16,062 nucleotides of DNA from an uncultured Eremococcus sp. (GCA_943914835.1 CALUDO010000022.1:1-16062), one strand, 5' to 3'; positions 1-7,289 are shown, counted from the first letter of the stretch. Numbers and translations are program-made. Notes: generated from the letters alone by a model not told the origin.

Positions 1-43
1 ATTATTCTCTTTTAATATAAGATTTATATGAAAATATTGCAAG

Positions 44-60
44 TATTTCTTGAAGAAATA
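44..60. repeat. Perfect 17-bp dyad near the left edge
   Basis: Eight-base arms TATTTCTT and AAGAAATA flank a single G. It lies in an AT-rich gene-free stretch of about 140 bases at the left edge. It may be an operator for a gene outside the window or chance in AT-rich DNA; no gene inside the window is obviously controlled by it. Nothing else was recognised in 1-94. Confidence 0.3.
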
Positions 61-94
61 AGTCCCCTCCTAGAAGCAAGAAAGACTCCCCTGA

Positions 95-127
95 ATTGAA
101 AAAGGATGGAAGTGAACTTCCATCCTT
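95..127 (-). terminator. Rho-independent terminator of the DUF948-YtxH operon
   Basis: The arms at 102-113 and 116-127 are perfectly complementary (12 bases, GC-containing). On the minus strand the second arm runs straight into a short U-tract (CCTTTTTC). It lies 14 bases beyond the YtxH stop codon, the expected place for the end of this transcript. Confidence 0.9.
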
Positions 128-140
128 CAAATTTGATTGA

Positions 141-890
141 TTAATGTTTTAGGTCTTTTTTGACTTCATGTGTGGTCTTCTTAGCGTCATACTTGAGGTC
201 TTCAGCGCCTTCTTTGACATCTAACTTAACCTCTTTAGCATCTTCTTGAAGATCTTTCTTCAAATCGTCAATAGTGTATTCGATGTCGGCTGAGTCACCC
301 TTGACTTGGTCTTTAGCTTGGTCTACCCCATCTTTGAACTTAGCTGCATTCTCTTCACCAGCGCGACGGATAATGTCCGCTGCCTTCTTAATTTCACCAG
401 CCATGTCTTGTCCAGCTTCGCGACCACTTTCTACTACGATATCCTTGGCATGCCCTAAGTCATCCGCTAGGTCTTGGCCTTGGCCCTTGACTTGGTCTGC
501 TCTGTCTCTCGCATAGTCTGCTTCAGCTTCGGCCTTATTAGCAAAGCGGTTGGCTTTAGATTTCACAGAACCTTTAATATTTTGTAGCTCTTGGTTGGCA
601 TCTTGGCTGGCTTCATCTAAACGGCTCTTTAATTGATCTGCATTATACTTCAAATTAACCTTGATATCTTGACCAGCTTCAGCGGCTGCATCATAAAGAT
701 CAACCCCACGTTCTACCGCATAGTCAGTATATTCAGCCGCCCGATCTAAGAGTTCGTCAACATCATCACTTAAATCTCTTCTTAGTTCTTCTCCTGATTT
801 AGGAGCATAGAGTAAGGCTGTGACCCCAGCAATCGCTGCTCCGACTAAGGCACCTAGTAAAAATCCACCATTATTATTATCATTACTCAT
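141..890 (-). CDS. YtxH-domain envelope protein with long helical tail
   Basis: This 249-residue protein starts with a short Asn-rich stretch. A glycine/alanine-rich membrane segment follows at about residues 9-28, then the YtxH hallmark YAPKSGEELRRDL (28-40). The rest is hydrophilic, Ala/Asp/Lys-rich and predicted helical. Residues 209-249 form a clear 11-residue repeat in which each unit begins [DE][LV]K.D, and similar units occur near 75-106. Small YtxH proteins of Firmicutes are usually nearer 100-150 residues, so the tail is long. YtxH proteins are associated with stress in Bacillus, but their molecular function is unknown. The start is supported by AGGAGG eight bases upstream. The gene is 36 bases downstream of the DUF948 gene and ends at a terminator, so the two form one operon. 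The likely topology is a single anchor with the helical tail in the cytoplasm; this is inferred. Confidence 0.85.
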   Translation of the reverse strand: MSNDNNNGGFLLGALVGAAIAGVTALLYAPKSGEELRRDLSDDVDELLDRAAEYTDYAVERGVDLYDAAAEAGQDIKVNLKYNADQLKSRLDEASQDANQELQNIKGSVKSKANRFANKAEAEADYARDRADQVKGQGQDLADDLGHAKDIVVESGREAGQDMAGEIKKAADIIRRAGEENAAKFKDGVDQAKDQVKGDSADIEYTIDDLKKDLQEDAKEVKLDVKEGAEDLKYDAKKTTHEVKKDLKH

Positions 891-926
891 TGTATATTCC
901 TCCTAATATTAAAATTTACTTGAAAT

Positions 927-1511
927 CTATTTAATTCGAATTTCGCCAGCGGTTCGGGAAGGTTCTTGCTTGATAAAGGTCTTTAATTGGTCTTCAGCTT
1001 GAAGGAGGTCTGCTTGGTCCACTGCCGGGTCTTCCTCATAAGCCTCAGCTAAATCTTCAGCCACAGAGTCTTCATCAGACTTTGTTTTGGACTTAGAACC
1101 TGGTTTTAACTTAGAGAAGTTCTGAGTGGCTGAGATAAAGCGACTCAACTTAGACTTGTTCTTACGTCCTACCCCTTCTAAAAGGTTGACTGTCATATTT
1201 TTAGTGGAATCATTGAGGTCTGAAACGGTCACACCCAGATCACCAATGGCTGTAAATAAGGGATCCGTCTTCCCAAGCTTGCCATTGACATCATCTACAA
1301 GGCTGTTGGCCTTATTCAAGAGGCCTTCCACCTCTACAGACAGGTTGTCCACGTCCTTAGTCACGACATCCAGGGTCGTATTAACTCGCTTGACGGTTTC
1401 CTTAAGGTCGGTCATCACCTTAGCGAGCTTCGATAGATTAATACAGATAAAAATAACCAAAACGGCAAAAGCAAGTGCAGCAATAATTCCTGCAATCTCT
1501 CCAATTGACAT
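927..1511 (-). CDS. DUF948 single-pass membrane protein
   Basis: The product has 194 residues. A hydrophobic N-terminal segment at about residues 4-26 precedes a coiled-coil-like region (residues 30-90) with regularly spaced hydrophobics, as in the DUF948 family (YtxG-like). The C-terminal third is charged and low in complexity, rich in Lys/Ser and then Asp/Glu. DUF948 proteins are usually next to YtxH genes, as here. The start at 1511 was chosen because GGAGTGAGG lies just before it. A longer reading from 1571 would place its N-terminus inside the promoter -35 box and is unlikely. The function is unknown; an envelope or stress role is inferred only from family and neighbour. Confidence 0.85.
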   Translation of the reverse strand: MSIGEIAGIIAALAFAVLVIFICINLSKLAKVMTDLKETVKRVNTTLDVVTKDVDNLSVEVEGLLNKANSLVDDVNGKLGKTDPLFTAIGDLGVTVSDLNDSTKNMTVNLLEGVGRKNKSKLSRFISATQNFSKLKPGSKSKTKSDEDSVAEDLAEAYEEDPAVDQADLLQAEDQLKTFIKQEPSRTAGEIRIK

Positions 1512-1546
1512 TTCTAGCCTCACTCCTTTACACTTAACTTGTATCA

Positions 1547-1575
1547 AATATACCACGAATAGCGGTTTCAAACAA
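1547..1575 (-). promoter_or_regulatory. Sigma-A promoter of the DUF948-YtxH operon
   Basis: On the minus strand TTGTTT (1575-1570) and TATATT (1552-1547) are separated by exactly 17 bases. Transcription would begin near 1540, leaving a leader of about 30 bases with the Shine-Dalgarno site. This also argues for the start codon at 1511. No SigB-type boxes were noticed. Confidence 0.6.
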
Positions 1576-1740
1576 ACATAAGGGTTTCTTATTTTAAAGT
1601 AGTCAACAGCCTAGAAACTCAAGCCCAAATATAAAAAATTGTCAAAATTCCACTAGACTTGAAAACTGAACCAGGATAGCAATCTATCGGCCGTCCACAT
1701 CCTTCAAGCAGATGGAATACTTATAAATAGTAGATGAATC

Positions 1741-1745
1741 AGGAG
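1741..1745 (+). promoter_or_regulatory. Shine-Dalgarno deciding the MscS start
   Basis: AGGAG lies seven bases before the ATG at 1753 but only one base before the in-frame ATG at 1747. The downstream ATG is therefore preferred. The rest of 1512-1740 contains the minus-strand promoter described separately and AT-rich sequence; no convincing plus-strand -35/-10 pair was found, only a TATAAA-like box near 1721. Confidence 0.7.
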
Positions 1746-1752
1746 AATGCCC

Positions 1753-2610
1753 ATGCCAACCATACTCGCCTTTGACTTCTATAAATTAATTGTCAACCAA
1801 CTCCCCGAAGGGACCTCGGAGGAAATTCAAAATATTGTAGGTGTCTTCAGTCAATTAGTCATCTGGACCCTGGTCTTCTTTATATTGAAGTCCCTCTTGA
1901 TGGGACTCCTGGAAGACCACCTGCCCCGCTTGAAATTCCGCCACCAATCACTGAACCGGTCCAAGACCATCCATACCATTATCCTCAATGCCACTAAGTA
2001 CACTCTCTACTTCATCTTTGCCTATATTTTCCTCAGTATCCTGGGAGTTCCAGTTGGGACCCTCTTAGCTGGGGCCGGAGTCGTTGGGGTGGCTATAGGT
2101 CTAGGTGCTCAACAATTGATTAAGGATGTTATTAACGGTTTCTTCATCATTTTCGAGAATCAGTTCGAGGTCAATGACTGGGTCACCCTTCCCCAAATGG
2201 ACATCTCGGGAGCCATCCTGGACGTGGGGATCCGAACCACCGCCATCCAAGCGGCCTCAGGAGATATCTTCTATATCCCAAACAGTGAGATTTCCATCGT
2301 CAACAACCAGTCTCGGTCGGTCCGAACGGTCAATATTGATTTGCCCATGTCGACCCAGATTCCTATGACCAGGTTTGAAGACCTCCTCCACCAAACCAGT
2401 CAGACTCTCAACCAAAAATACCAGGACAGCTTAGATGGGGAGACCCTCTTCGTTGGTCCAATCAAGGTCAGCGACCAGTCCTTTAACTACCGGATCTCCT
2501 TCCAAGTTACTAATGGTGAACACTACCTCCTTCAAGCCCTTCTCTATCGAGACTTTCTCAAAGCCCTCCAAGACCAGGATATCTACCTACCCGACTCCAT
2601 CTATAAATAA
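1753..2610 (+). CDS. mscS: MscS-family small-conductance mechanosensitive channel
   Basis: The 285-residue product has the compact MscS layout. TM1 is at about 28-50, TM2 at about 72-97, and the pore-lining TM3 at about 101-131 carries the Gly/Ala-rich pattern GTLLAGAGVVGVAIGLGAQ followed by the IKDVINGFFIIFENQF kink region. A cytoplasmic beta domain (about 136-195) and an alpha/beta domain follow. The length matches E. coli MscS and Bacillus YkuT-type channels. It releases solutes on hypo-osmotic shock by opening under membrane tension. It is monocistronic, diverges from the DUF948 operon and converges on the phosphoesterase gene, with a terminator directly after the stop. The subfamily cannot be settled by eye. 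Confidence 0.93.
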   Translation: MPTILAFDFYKLIVNQLPEGTSEEIQNIVGVFSQLVIWTLVFFILKSLLMGLLEDHLPRLKFRHQSLNRSKTIHTIILNATKYTLYFIFAYIFLSILGVPVGTLLAGAGVVGVAIGLGAQQLIKDVINGFFIIFENQFEVNDWVTLPQMDISGAILDVGIRTTAIQAASGDIFYIPNSEISIVNNQSRSVRTVNIDLPMSTQIPMTRFEDLLHQTSQTLNQKYQDSLDGETLFVGPIKVSDQSFNYRISFQVTNGEHYLLQALLYRDFLKALQDQDIYLPDSIYK

Positions 2611-2618
2611 AATATACA

Positions 2619-2653
2619 AAGAAGCAGGATCCAAGGGCCCTGCTTCTTTTTTT
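2619..2653 (+). terminator. Terminator of the MscS gene, possibly bidirectional
   Basis: The arms AAGAAGCAGG (2619-2628) and CCTGCTTCTT (2639-2648) are perfectly complementary, with a 10-base loop and a T-run on the plus strand. On the minus strand the run after the hairpin is interrupted (TTTGTATATTTT), so it may also serve, less efficiently, the convergent murI-rdgB-phosphoesterase operon that ends at 2667. No other terminator was seen for that operon. Confidence 0.9.
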
Positions 2654-2666
2654 CTTGTGATTGAAT

Positions 2667-3182
2667 TTACCGGTCAAAGTGCTGGCTTAGCCGGTCTAAC
2701 CGTTGGTTCTTATCGTCATAGAAATCAACCTGAATCGCATGGTCCTGGATGTCGATAATCGCAAAGGTCTTCTCCGGGTGAGGACCCCGGGAATGATTGA
2801 GGGATCCTGGATTGACATAGAGAACCCCCTCTTCCAGAGTGGCATATAGTTTGTGGGTGTGTCCATGGAAGACAAAAGCGATATCTTCCTCAGCCGCCAT
2901 CTTCCTTAACAAATCTAAGGAGTGATTGACATCATGCAGGTGACCATGAACTAGTAATATCTTGCCCTGGGGGGTGCTAAGTCGGGCTTCAGTTGGGAAA
3001 TTCATATCGAAATCCATGTTGCCCTTGACATAGGCATCAGCCAGCCCCCAAATGGAATCATCGTAGGCGAATTCTGAATCTCCTGCATGCAGCAGATAAT
3101 CCACCTGGTCCCGCCAAGTGGCCATCAACTTCGCTACCAAGTCAGATCGACCATGATTATCACTTAATAACATTATCTTCAT
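2667..3182 (-). CDS. YfcE/YsnB-type metallophosphoesterase
   Basis: The 171-residue protein carries the short calcineurin-like metallophosphoesterase motif set in order: SDNHG with D8 and H10, HAGD with D35, GNMD with N55, VHGH with H79, and HGHTH at 106-110, then NPGS near 124-127. These are the ligands of the two-metal centre. The family includes E. coli YfcE and related phosphodiesterases; the physiological substrate is not predictable here. The start has AGGAGG seven bases upstream. It is the last gene of the murI-rdgB cluster, 51 bases after rdgB, an order common in Lactobacillales. The length is normal for the family. Confidence 0.9.
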   Translation of the reverse strand: MKIMLLSDNHGRSDLVAKLMATWRDQVDYLLHAGDSEFAYDDSIWGLADAYVKGNMDFDMNFPTEARLSTPQGKILLVHGHLHDVNHSLDLLRKMAAEEDIAFVFHGHTHKLYATLEEGVLYVNPGSLNHSRGPHPEKTFAIIDIQDHAIQVDFYDDKNQRLDRLSQHFDR

Positions 3183-3233
3183 TGCAAACCCTCCTAAATG
3201 ACAGTCCCAGCTTTTGATAGTGGCTATTTAAGC

Positions 3234-3875
3234 TTAGTCTCTATCCTTGTCTTGTTGTTTATTCCCTTCAAGAGCCTTTACTTGGTCTAACCAGTCAGGC
3301 AGGACCTCCACCAACTTAGCAAAGGCATGAGCTCGGTGGCTGATTTCATTCTTGCGTTCTAGGGGCATTTCAGCGAAGGTCCGCCCTTCTTCCGGCACAT
3401 AAAAGAGAGGATCATAGCCAAAGCCATCCACCCCAGCTAATGTTTCTTGGATCAGACCATGGGCCTGACCTTCCACTACTAAACTATCCATACCGGGATA
3501 GGCCAGCACCAGGCAGGAAACGAAGTGGGCGGACCGGTCGGTTCCTTGGACACCTTCAAGCTGGGTTAAGAGTTTCTGATTGTTAGCCTGGTCGTCATGA
3601 CCCTCACCGGCATACCGAGCTGAATAGACCCCCGGTTGTCCGTCTAAGGCATCCACAACCAAACCGGAATCATCTGCTAGAACAATGGCTTGGAAGTGGT
3701 CGGCCATAGGCTCCGCCTTCAAGCGGGCATTAGCTTCAAAGGTAGTCCCTGTTTCTTCAATATCTCCGATATCTGGATAATCAAAGAGGGAGGACACTTC
3801 TAGGTCAAAGTCCTGGAGTAATCTTTTTATTTCTTTTACTTTGCCGGCATTATGGCTGGCTATGATCAGCTTCAC
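3234..3875 (-). CDS. rdgB: XTP/dITP diphosphatase (RdgB/HAM1)
   Basis: The 213-residue protein shows the complete Ham1/RdgB pattern. The N-terminal SHNAGKVKEI (7-16) binds the triphosphate, LADDSGL (67-72) carries the catalytic and metal acids, PGVYSARYAG lies at 81-90, and GFGYDPLF (151-158) and KNEISHRAHA (175-184) form the base pocket. It hydrolyses non-canonical purine triphosphates (ITP, dITP, XTP) to monophosphates and pyrophosphate, keeping them out of nucleic acids. The start codon is GTG at 3875, nine bases after AAAGGAG; the nearby ATG belongs to the murI frame. The first 26 bases overlap the murI 3' end, suggesting translational coupling. The last ten or so residues are a charged tail. 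Confidence 0.95.
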   Translation of the reverse strand: MKLIIASHNAGKVKEIKRLLQDFDLEVSSLFDYPDIGDIEETGTTFEANARLKAEPMADHFQAIVLADDSGLVVDALDGQPGVYSARYAGEGHDDQANNQKLLTQLEGVQGTDRSAHFVSCLVLAYPGMDSLVVEGQAHGLIQETLAGVDGFGYDPLFYVPEEGRTFAEMPLERKNEISHRAHAFAKLVEVLPDWLDQVKALEGNKQQDKDRD

Positions 3876-4698
3876 AAATCATCTCTCCTTTAATTTGGCA
3901 TTCATGGACATAGAGGTCAGGTTGGCCCAGCCACATTTGAGCAAAGCGGGCAAAGCGACCACCCGACCCCGTCGTATAATAGGTATGGGTAGGAGGTTGG
4001 AGGGTAGCATCTTGGGCAGACCGACTTAACTTGAAATAGTCTAAGAGGGCTGACACCTCATTGATGGTTTCCACCCCAGAATCTATCAAGACCACCTCCG
4101 GTCCCATAAAGTCCTGGATTAATGGTCGCAGGTGAGGATAATGGGTACAACCCAGGACCAGGGTATCTACACCCTGGTCTTTGAGGGGTTGCAGATAGGT
4201 CCGAATGACTTCTTTGGTCTCTGGCTGATTTATGCGACCCTCCTCGACGATATTAACGAATTCAGGGCAGGCCTGACTATAAACTGACAAGTCCTTGTCC
4301 TTCTGATTAATAATGGCCTGGTAGGTCCCCGATTGGATGGTGGCCGGAGTGGCAATAATTCCAATCCGTTGATTAGCCGTCTCCATAATGGCAGCCCGGC
4401 TACCGGCATGAATCACACCTACTACTGGGATAGCCAAGGTCTGACGCAATTCATCCAGGGTGGCTGCCGCCCCAGTATTACAGGCAATCACCAACATCTT
4501 TATCCCCTTCTCCCGGAGGAAGTTGGTCATCTGCCAGATATATCGCCGGACCTCATCCAGGGACCTAACGCCATAGGGGGCACGGAAACTATCACCTAAG
4601 TAGATACTCGATTCATTCGGTAGCTGCTTAAGACTTTGCTTCAAGACGGTTAAACCGCCAAAGCCAGAGTCAATGAAGCCAATTGGTAATTCTTTCAT
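3850..4698 (-). CDS. murI: Glutamate racemase
   Basis: The 282-residue protein interconverts L- and D-glutamate in the cytoplasm and supplies D-Glu for peptidoglycan stem peptides. The N-terminal FIDSGFGGLTV motif has D10 and S11, GDSFRAPYG lies at 35-43, and the two catalytic cysteines sit in ACNTGAAA (C73) and GCTHYP (C184, with H186). All key residues are present and the length is typical. The second motif is GDSFRAPYG where many homologues have GDT.R.PYG, a mild variation. The start has AAGGGGG six bases upstream. It is the first gene of a three-gene operon and shares its last 26 bases with rdgB. Confidence 0.96.
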   Translation of the reverse strand: MKELPIGFIDSGFGGLTVLKQSLKQLPNESSIYLGDSFRAPYGVRSLDEVRRYIWQMTNFLREKGIKMLVIACNTGAAATLDELRQTLAIPVVGVIHAGSRAAIMETANQRIGIIATPATIQSGTYQAIINQKDKDLSVYSQACPEFVNIVEEGRINQPETKEVIRTYLQPLKDQGVDTLVLGCTHYPHLRPLIQDFMGPEVVLIDSGVETINEVSALLDYFKLSRSAQDATLQPPTHTYYTTGSGGRFARFAQMWLGQPDLYVHECQIKGEMICEADHSQP

Positions 4699-4727
4699 TG
4701 TGGTCCCCCTTTTTTTGTACGCCCTCT

Positions 4728-4736
4728 ATTCTATCA
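4728..4736 (-). promoter_or_regulatory. Possible extended -10 promoter for murI operon
   Basis: On the minus strand TGATAGAAT gives a TG-extended -10 box about 30 bases before the murI start. A -35-like TTGTCT lies too close (14-base spacer), so the extended -10 would have to do most of the work. No other candidate was seen between murI and the ABC transporter terminator. Confidence 0.4.
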
Positions 4737-4805
4737 CAAGTTGACCCAGACAACTATCCTGACTTCCTCTTATAACAGGTTCAAATAAGCTAGAATTTAG
4801 GTCAG

Positions 4806-4840
4806 AAAAACTCCCCCTTAAAGCAAACTTTAAGGGGGAG
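4806..4840 (-). terminator. Terminator of the ABC transporter operon
   Basis: Thirteen-base arms at 4811-4823 and 4828-4840 are perfectly complementary with the four-base loop CAAA. On the minus strand the hairpin is followed by TTTTTC. It lies 15 bases after the permease stop codon. Confidence 0.92.
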
Positions 4841-4854
4841 ATCTTCAATACAAA

Positions 4855-6126
4855 TTATGCTTCTTGCTTCTCATTCTTAGATAATTGGAGGGATCGTTTC
4901 AAGGTAGCAAGGAGTCCTTGGTCAGTGTAAATGAGAACATTGTTCTTGTACAAGGCAATAGAAATCCAAGCCACTAAAATCACTGTGACAAGCACGATGA
5001 CTATAGACAAGGAAATCTCCATAGTAGATACAGAACCCGCTGCCATTCTAAAAGGCATGACAAAGGGGGTAAAGAAAGGGAAGAAAGATCCGAACTTAAC
5101 CACCGGATTGTCAATGGCTGCCAGTCCAAACATACCAATATAGAATCCAGCAACAGCTAATAGGACAATGGGTTGGATCAACTTATTCACATCTTCTGTC
5201 TTAGAAACCAAGGATCCAAGGAAGCCAGCTAGGAAGGTATAGATGATAATTCCTAGGATGCCAAAGAGGATAGAAATTGCAATTAGACCGGGAGCTTGTC
5301 CTAAAATCCCCAACACGTCGAAAGGTAGGTCATTCAAGAAATCTAACCAGCCTTGAGACCGAGCTACAAAGAAGAAAATCGTTCCCAGAACAAGATAGAT
5401 CAGGATTTGGGTTAATAGGACCAGCATAACCCCTAGGATCTTACCTAAGAAGTGGTTGGTGGCTGTGATGGAAGATAGGACAATTTCCATGATCCGAGAC
5501 CCCTTCTCGGCCGCAATCTCTTGGGAGATAATACTGACATAGAACATAATGAATAGAAAGACTGCAAAGGAAACGACATAAGCTAGACCTGTTCGAACAC
5601 CCTTCTGGCTATCATCGGATTCAGCAGAAGTCCCATCCTCTGACACTTCAAGTGATTTCAGAGGCATATGGGCCTGGTTAATGGCTGCAATCTGTTGACT
5701 GTCAATGTTATTCGCCTTAGCAATCTCCATCTTGACTAATCCGTCCAGGGTGGTCTGAATAATATCTTTATTCAGTTCCTTGCCATCAGCCCCTTGGTAA
5801 TAACTTGCCTGGTCCGATTCAACTAGCAAGTAGGCATCCGCCTGACCTTCTTTGACGGCTGCCTGAGCTTGGTCTTGGCTATCATAAATGGTGTATTCAT
5901 TCCCATCCTCCACTTGCTTGAAGTAGTCAGTCACGTCACTGGCTTGATTCTCAGCTACAATGGCCACCTGACCATTGGCCCCTTCTTGACTGGCTGAACC
6001 AGCAAAATAGCCAATTCCTGCAAAGACACACAACATAAGAATAGGTCCGAAGACCATACCCAAGAAGGACATGGATTTCACGTGTTTCCGGTAGGTTTCT
6101 TTGGCTACAATCCATAGTTTATTCAT
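4855..6126 (-). CDS. ABC-2 type exporter permease, NatB/YhaP-like
   Basis: The 423-residue permease has one N-terminal membrane segment (about 19-42), a large extracytoplasmic domain (about 43-178) rich in Asp/Gln, then about five membrane segments between 182 and 390. The cytoplasmic stretch EIAAEKGSRIMEIVLSS after the second segment is the hallmark of the NatB/YhaP class (COG1668). It pairs with the ATPase just upstream as an efflux system. NatAB exports sodium in Bacillus, but the substrate here cannot be read from sequence. The ATG at 6126 is preferred to the GTG at 6135, which lies inside the AGGTGAG Shine-Dalgarno site. The start overlaps the ATPase end by eight bases, indicating translational coupling. 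Confidence 0.88.
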   Translation of the reverse strand: MNKLWIVAKETYRKHVKSMSFLGMVFGPILMLCVFAGIGYFAGSASQEGANGQVAIVAENQASDVTDYFKQVEDGNEYTIYDSQDQAQAAVKEGQADAYLLVESDQASYYQGADGKELNKDIIQTTLDGLVKMEIAKANNIDSQQIAAINQAHMPLKSLEVSEDGTSAESDDSQKGVRTGLAYVVSFAVFLFIMFYVSIISQEIAAEKGSRIMEIVLSSITATNHFLGKILGVMLVLLTQILIYLVLGTIFFFVARSQGWLDFLNDLPFDVLGILGQAPGLIAISILFGILGIIIYTFLAGFLGSLVSKTEDVNKLIQPIVLLAVAGFYIGMFGLAAIDNPVVKFGSFFPFFTPFVMPFRMAAGSVSTMEISLSIVIVLVTVILVAWISIALYKNNVLIYTDQGLLATLKRSLQLSKNEKQEA

Positions 6127-7024
6127 ACGTCTCACCTGCTTTCATCTTGAAGATTTCTTCTAAGGTTGGGGGTTGCTGACTGAAGACAGGGACATAGTTA
6201 CCCTTGGTTAAGCTTTGGAAGAGCTGAGGCCCCCGGTCTTGATCATCAATAAAAAGTTCAAAGCGGTGGGGACCATCTTCCTTGACGGATTGGACCCCTT
6301 CTAATTGGGCCAGACCGGCAGCATCCCATTGGTCACTCTCAAAGAATATCTTGGACCGTCCAAAGGATTCACGAACCTCTTGAACCTCTCCGTATAATTT
6401 CTGCACCCCATTATGAATCATCAAGAGCTTGTCACAAATTCGCTCCACATTATTCATGTTATGGCTGGAGAAGATAATGCAAGACCCTTTCTCCTTAAGA
6501 TAGCTGATCCCATCTTGCAAGAGATCGGCATTGACTGGGTCCAAACCTGAGAAGGGTTCATCCAAGATAATCAGTTGGGGTTCATGAATCAAGGTGGCGA
6601 TCAATTGAACCTTTTGCTGGTTCCCCTTGGACAGGGTCTTTATCTTATCTGACCGCTTGCCTTTGACTTGAAAGCGATCCATCCAATCATCAATCCGGTC
6701 CACAATTTCTTGGCGTTTCATACCTCTCAGTAAGGCAAAGTAGACTATCTGATCTTCAATGGTCATCTTGTCATAGAGCCCTCGCTCCTCTGGCAGGTAG
6801 CCAACCAAGTTATAGACCTTATTAGACATGGGCTGGCCTTGCCATAGGACCTGGCCCCCTCCTTCAATGGATAAGAAATCCAGGATCATCCGAAAGATGG
6901 TGGTCTTACCAGACCCATTCTGACCAATCAGCCCCATAATCTGGCCGGGTTCAATTTCAAAGGAAACGTCATCCACAGCCACAAGCTGGCCGAAGGTCTT
7001 GTGTAAGTGTTTAGCCTCTAACAT
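6119..7024 (-). CDS. ABC transporter ATP-binding protein, NatA/YhaQ-like
   Basis: The 301-residue ATPase has Walker A GQNGSGKT (34-41), signature LSKGNQQK (131-138), Walker B LIILDEP (151-157), a D-loop SGLDP and switch histidine H188 in SSHN. The Q-loop position reads GYLPEERGL, the acidic form common in this exporter group. A roughly 80-residue C-terminal extension after 215 resembles the DUF4162 domain of YhaQ/NatA proteins. It powers the permease encoded directly downstream. The start has GGAGG six bases upstream, and the coding sequence ends eight bases inside the permease start. Two candidate promoters lie upstream. Confidence 0.93.
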   Translation of the reverse strand: MLEAKHLHKTFGQLVAVDDVSFEIEPGQIMGLIGQNGSGKTTIFRMILDFLSIEGGGQVLWQGQPMSNKVYNLVGYLPEERGLYDKMTIEDQIVYFALLRGMKRQEIVDRIDDWMDRFQVKGKRSDKIKTLSKGNQQKVQLIATLIHEPQLIILDEPFSGLDPVNADLLQDGISYLKEKGSCIIFSSHNMNNVERICDKLLMIHNGVQKLYGEVQEVRESFGRSKIFFESDQWDAAGLAQLEGVQSVKEDGPHRFELFIDDQDRGPQLFQSLTKGNYVPVFSQQPPTLEEIFKMKAGETYE

Positions 7025-7052
7025 AATTTTCCTCCTTTACTCACTACTAAAT

Positions 7053-7081
7053 ATTATATACCTAAGCCGCTCCTGTTCCAA
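7053..7081 (-). promoter_or_regulatory. Proximal sigma-A promoter of the ABC operon
   Basis: On the minus strand TTGGAA (7081-7076) and TATAAT (7058-7053) are spaced by 17 bases. Transcription would start near 7046, giving a leader of about 22 bases. The -35 box is overlapped by a CcpA-like operator (7077-7090). Confidence 0.75.
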
Positions 7082-7090
7082 GCGTTTACA
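7077..7090 (-). promoter_or_regulatory. Candidate CcpA (cre) operator over the -35 box
   Basis: The minus strand reads TGTAAACGCTTGGA, which fits the cre consensus TGWAANCGNTNWCA except at positions 12 and 13. Overlap with the -35 box of the proximal promoter would imply carbon-source repression of the exporter. This is a sequence match only. Confidence 0.45.
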
Positions 7091-7098
7091 AATATCTA

Positions 7099-7129
7099 CT
7101 TATAGGTATTCTATACCAAATATTGTCAA
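7099..7129 (-). promoter_or_regulatory. Distal promoter with 19-bp spacer and internal dyad
   Basis: On the minus strand a consensus TTGACA (7129-7124) and TATAAG (7104-7099) are separated by 19 bases. The dyad GGTAT-TCT-ATACC (7105-7117, plus-strand reading) lies wholly within the spacer. Long spacers carrying a dyad are the hallmark of promoters activated by MerR-family regulators, but a repressor operator is equally possible. No regulator gene is in the window. Confidence 0.45.
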
Positions 7130-7162
7130 AACTATAAGACCATTTGATACTATTTGTTTTTT

Positions 7163-7180
7163 AATATTGTTGGCAATATT
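7163..7180. repeat. Perfect inverted repeat upstream of the ABC promoters
   Basis: AATATTG and CAATATT are separated by TTGG. The 265-base gap 7025-7289 holds this dyad, the two candidate promoters and the terminator of the next gene. There is no T-run beside the dyad on either strand long enough for a terminator, so it may be a protein-binding site or AT-rich chance. Confidence 0.35.
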
Positions 7181-7241
7181 TTAAGAAGCGCTCGCCCTCT
7201 CCTTTCTGGACTTTTACAATTTCATAATCCCAAGCCAATAT

Positions 7242-7268
7242 AAAAAAACCGTGATCCAAGGATCACGG
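7242..7268 (-). terminator. Terminator of the antiporter-membrane protein operon
   Basis: CCGTGATC (7249-7256) and GATCACGG (7261-7268) form a perfect stem with a four-base loop. On the minus strand it is followed by seven T residues. It lies 21 bases past the stop codon of the preceding minus-strand gene. Confidence 0.93.
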
Positions 7269-7289
7269 CTATATTCTTAACTTGTATCA

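Noticed and set aside
1512..1571. Longer N-terminus for the DUF948 protein
   Set aside because: It would start inside the -35 box of the operon promoter; the shorter start has its own Shine-Dalgarno site and places the membrane segment at the N-terminus.
1126..1581. Plus-strand open frame of 151 codons opposite the DUF948 gene
   Set aside because: Antisense shadow of a real gene; composition is Ser/Thr/Arg-rich with no recognisable motif.
1675..1688. Small dyad GATAG-CAAT-CTATC before the MscS gene
   Set aside because: Five-base arms only and no adjacent T-run or promoter boxes; likely chance.
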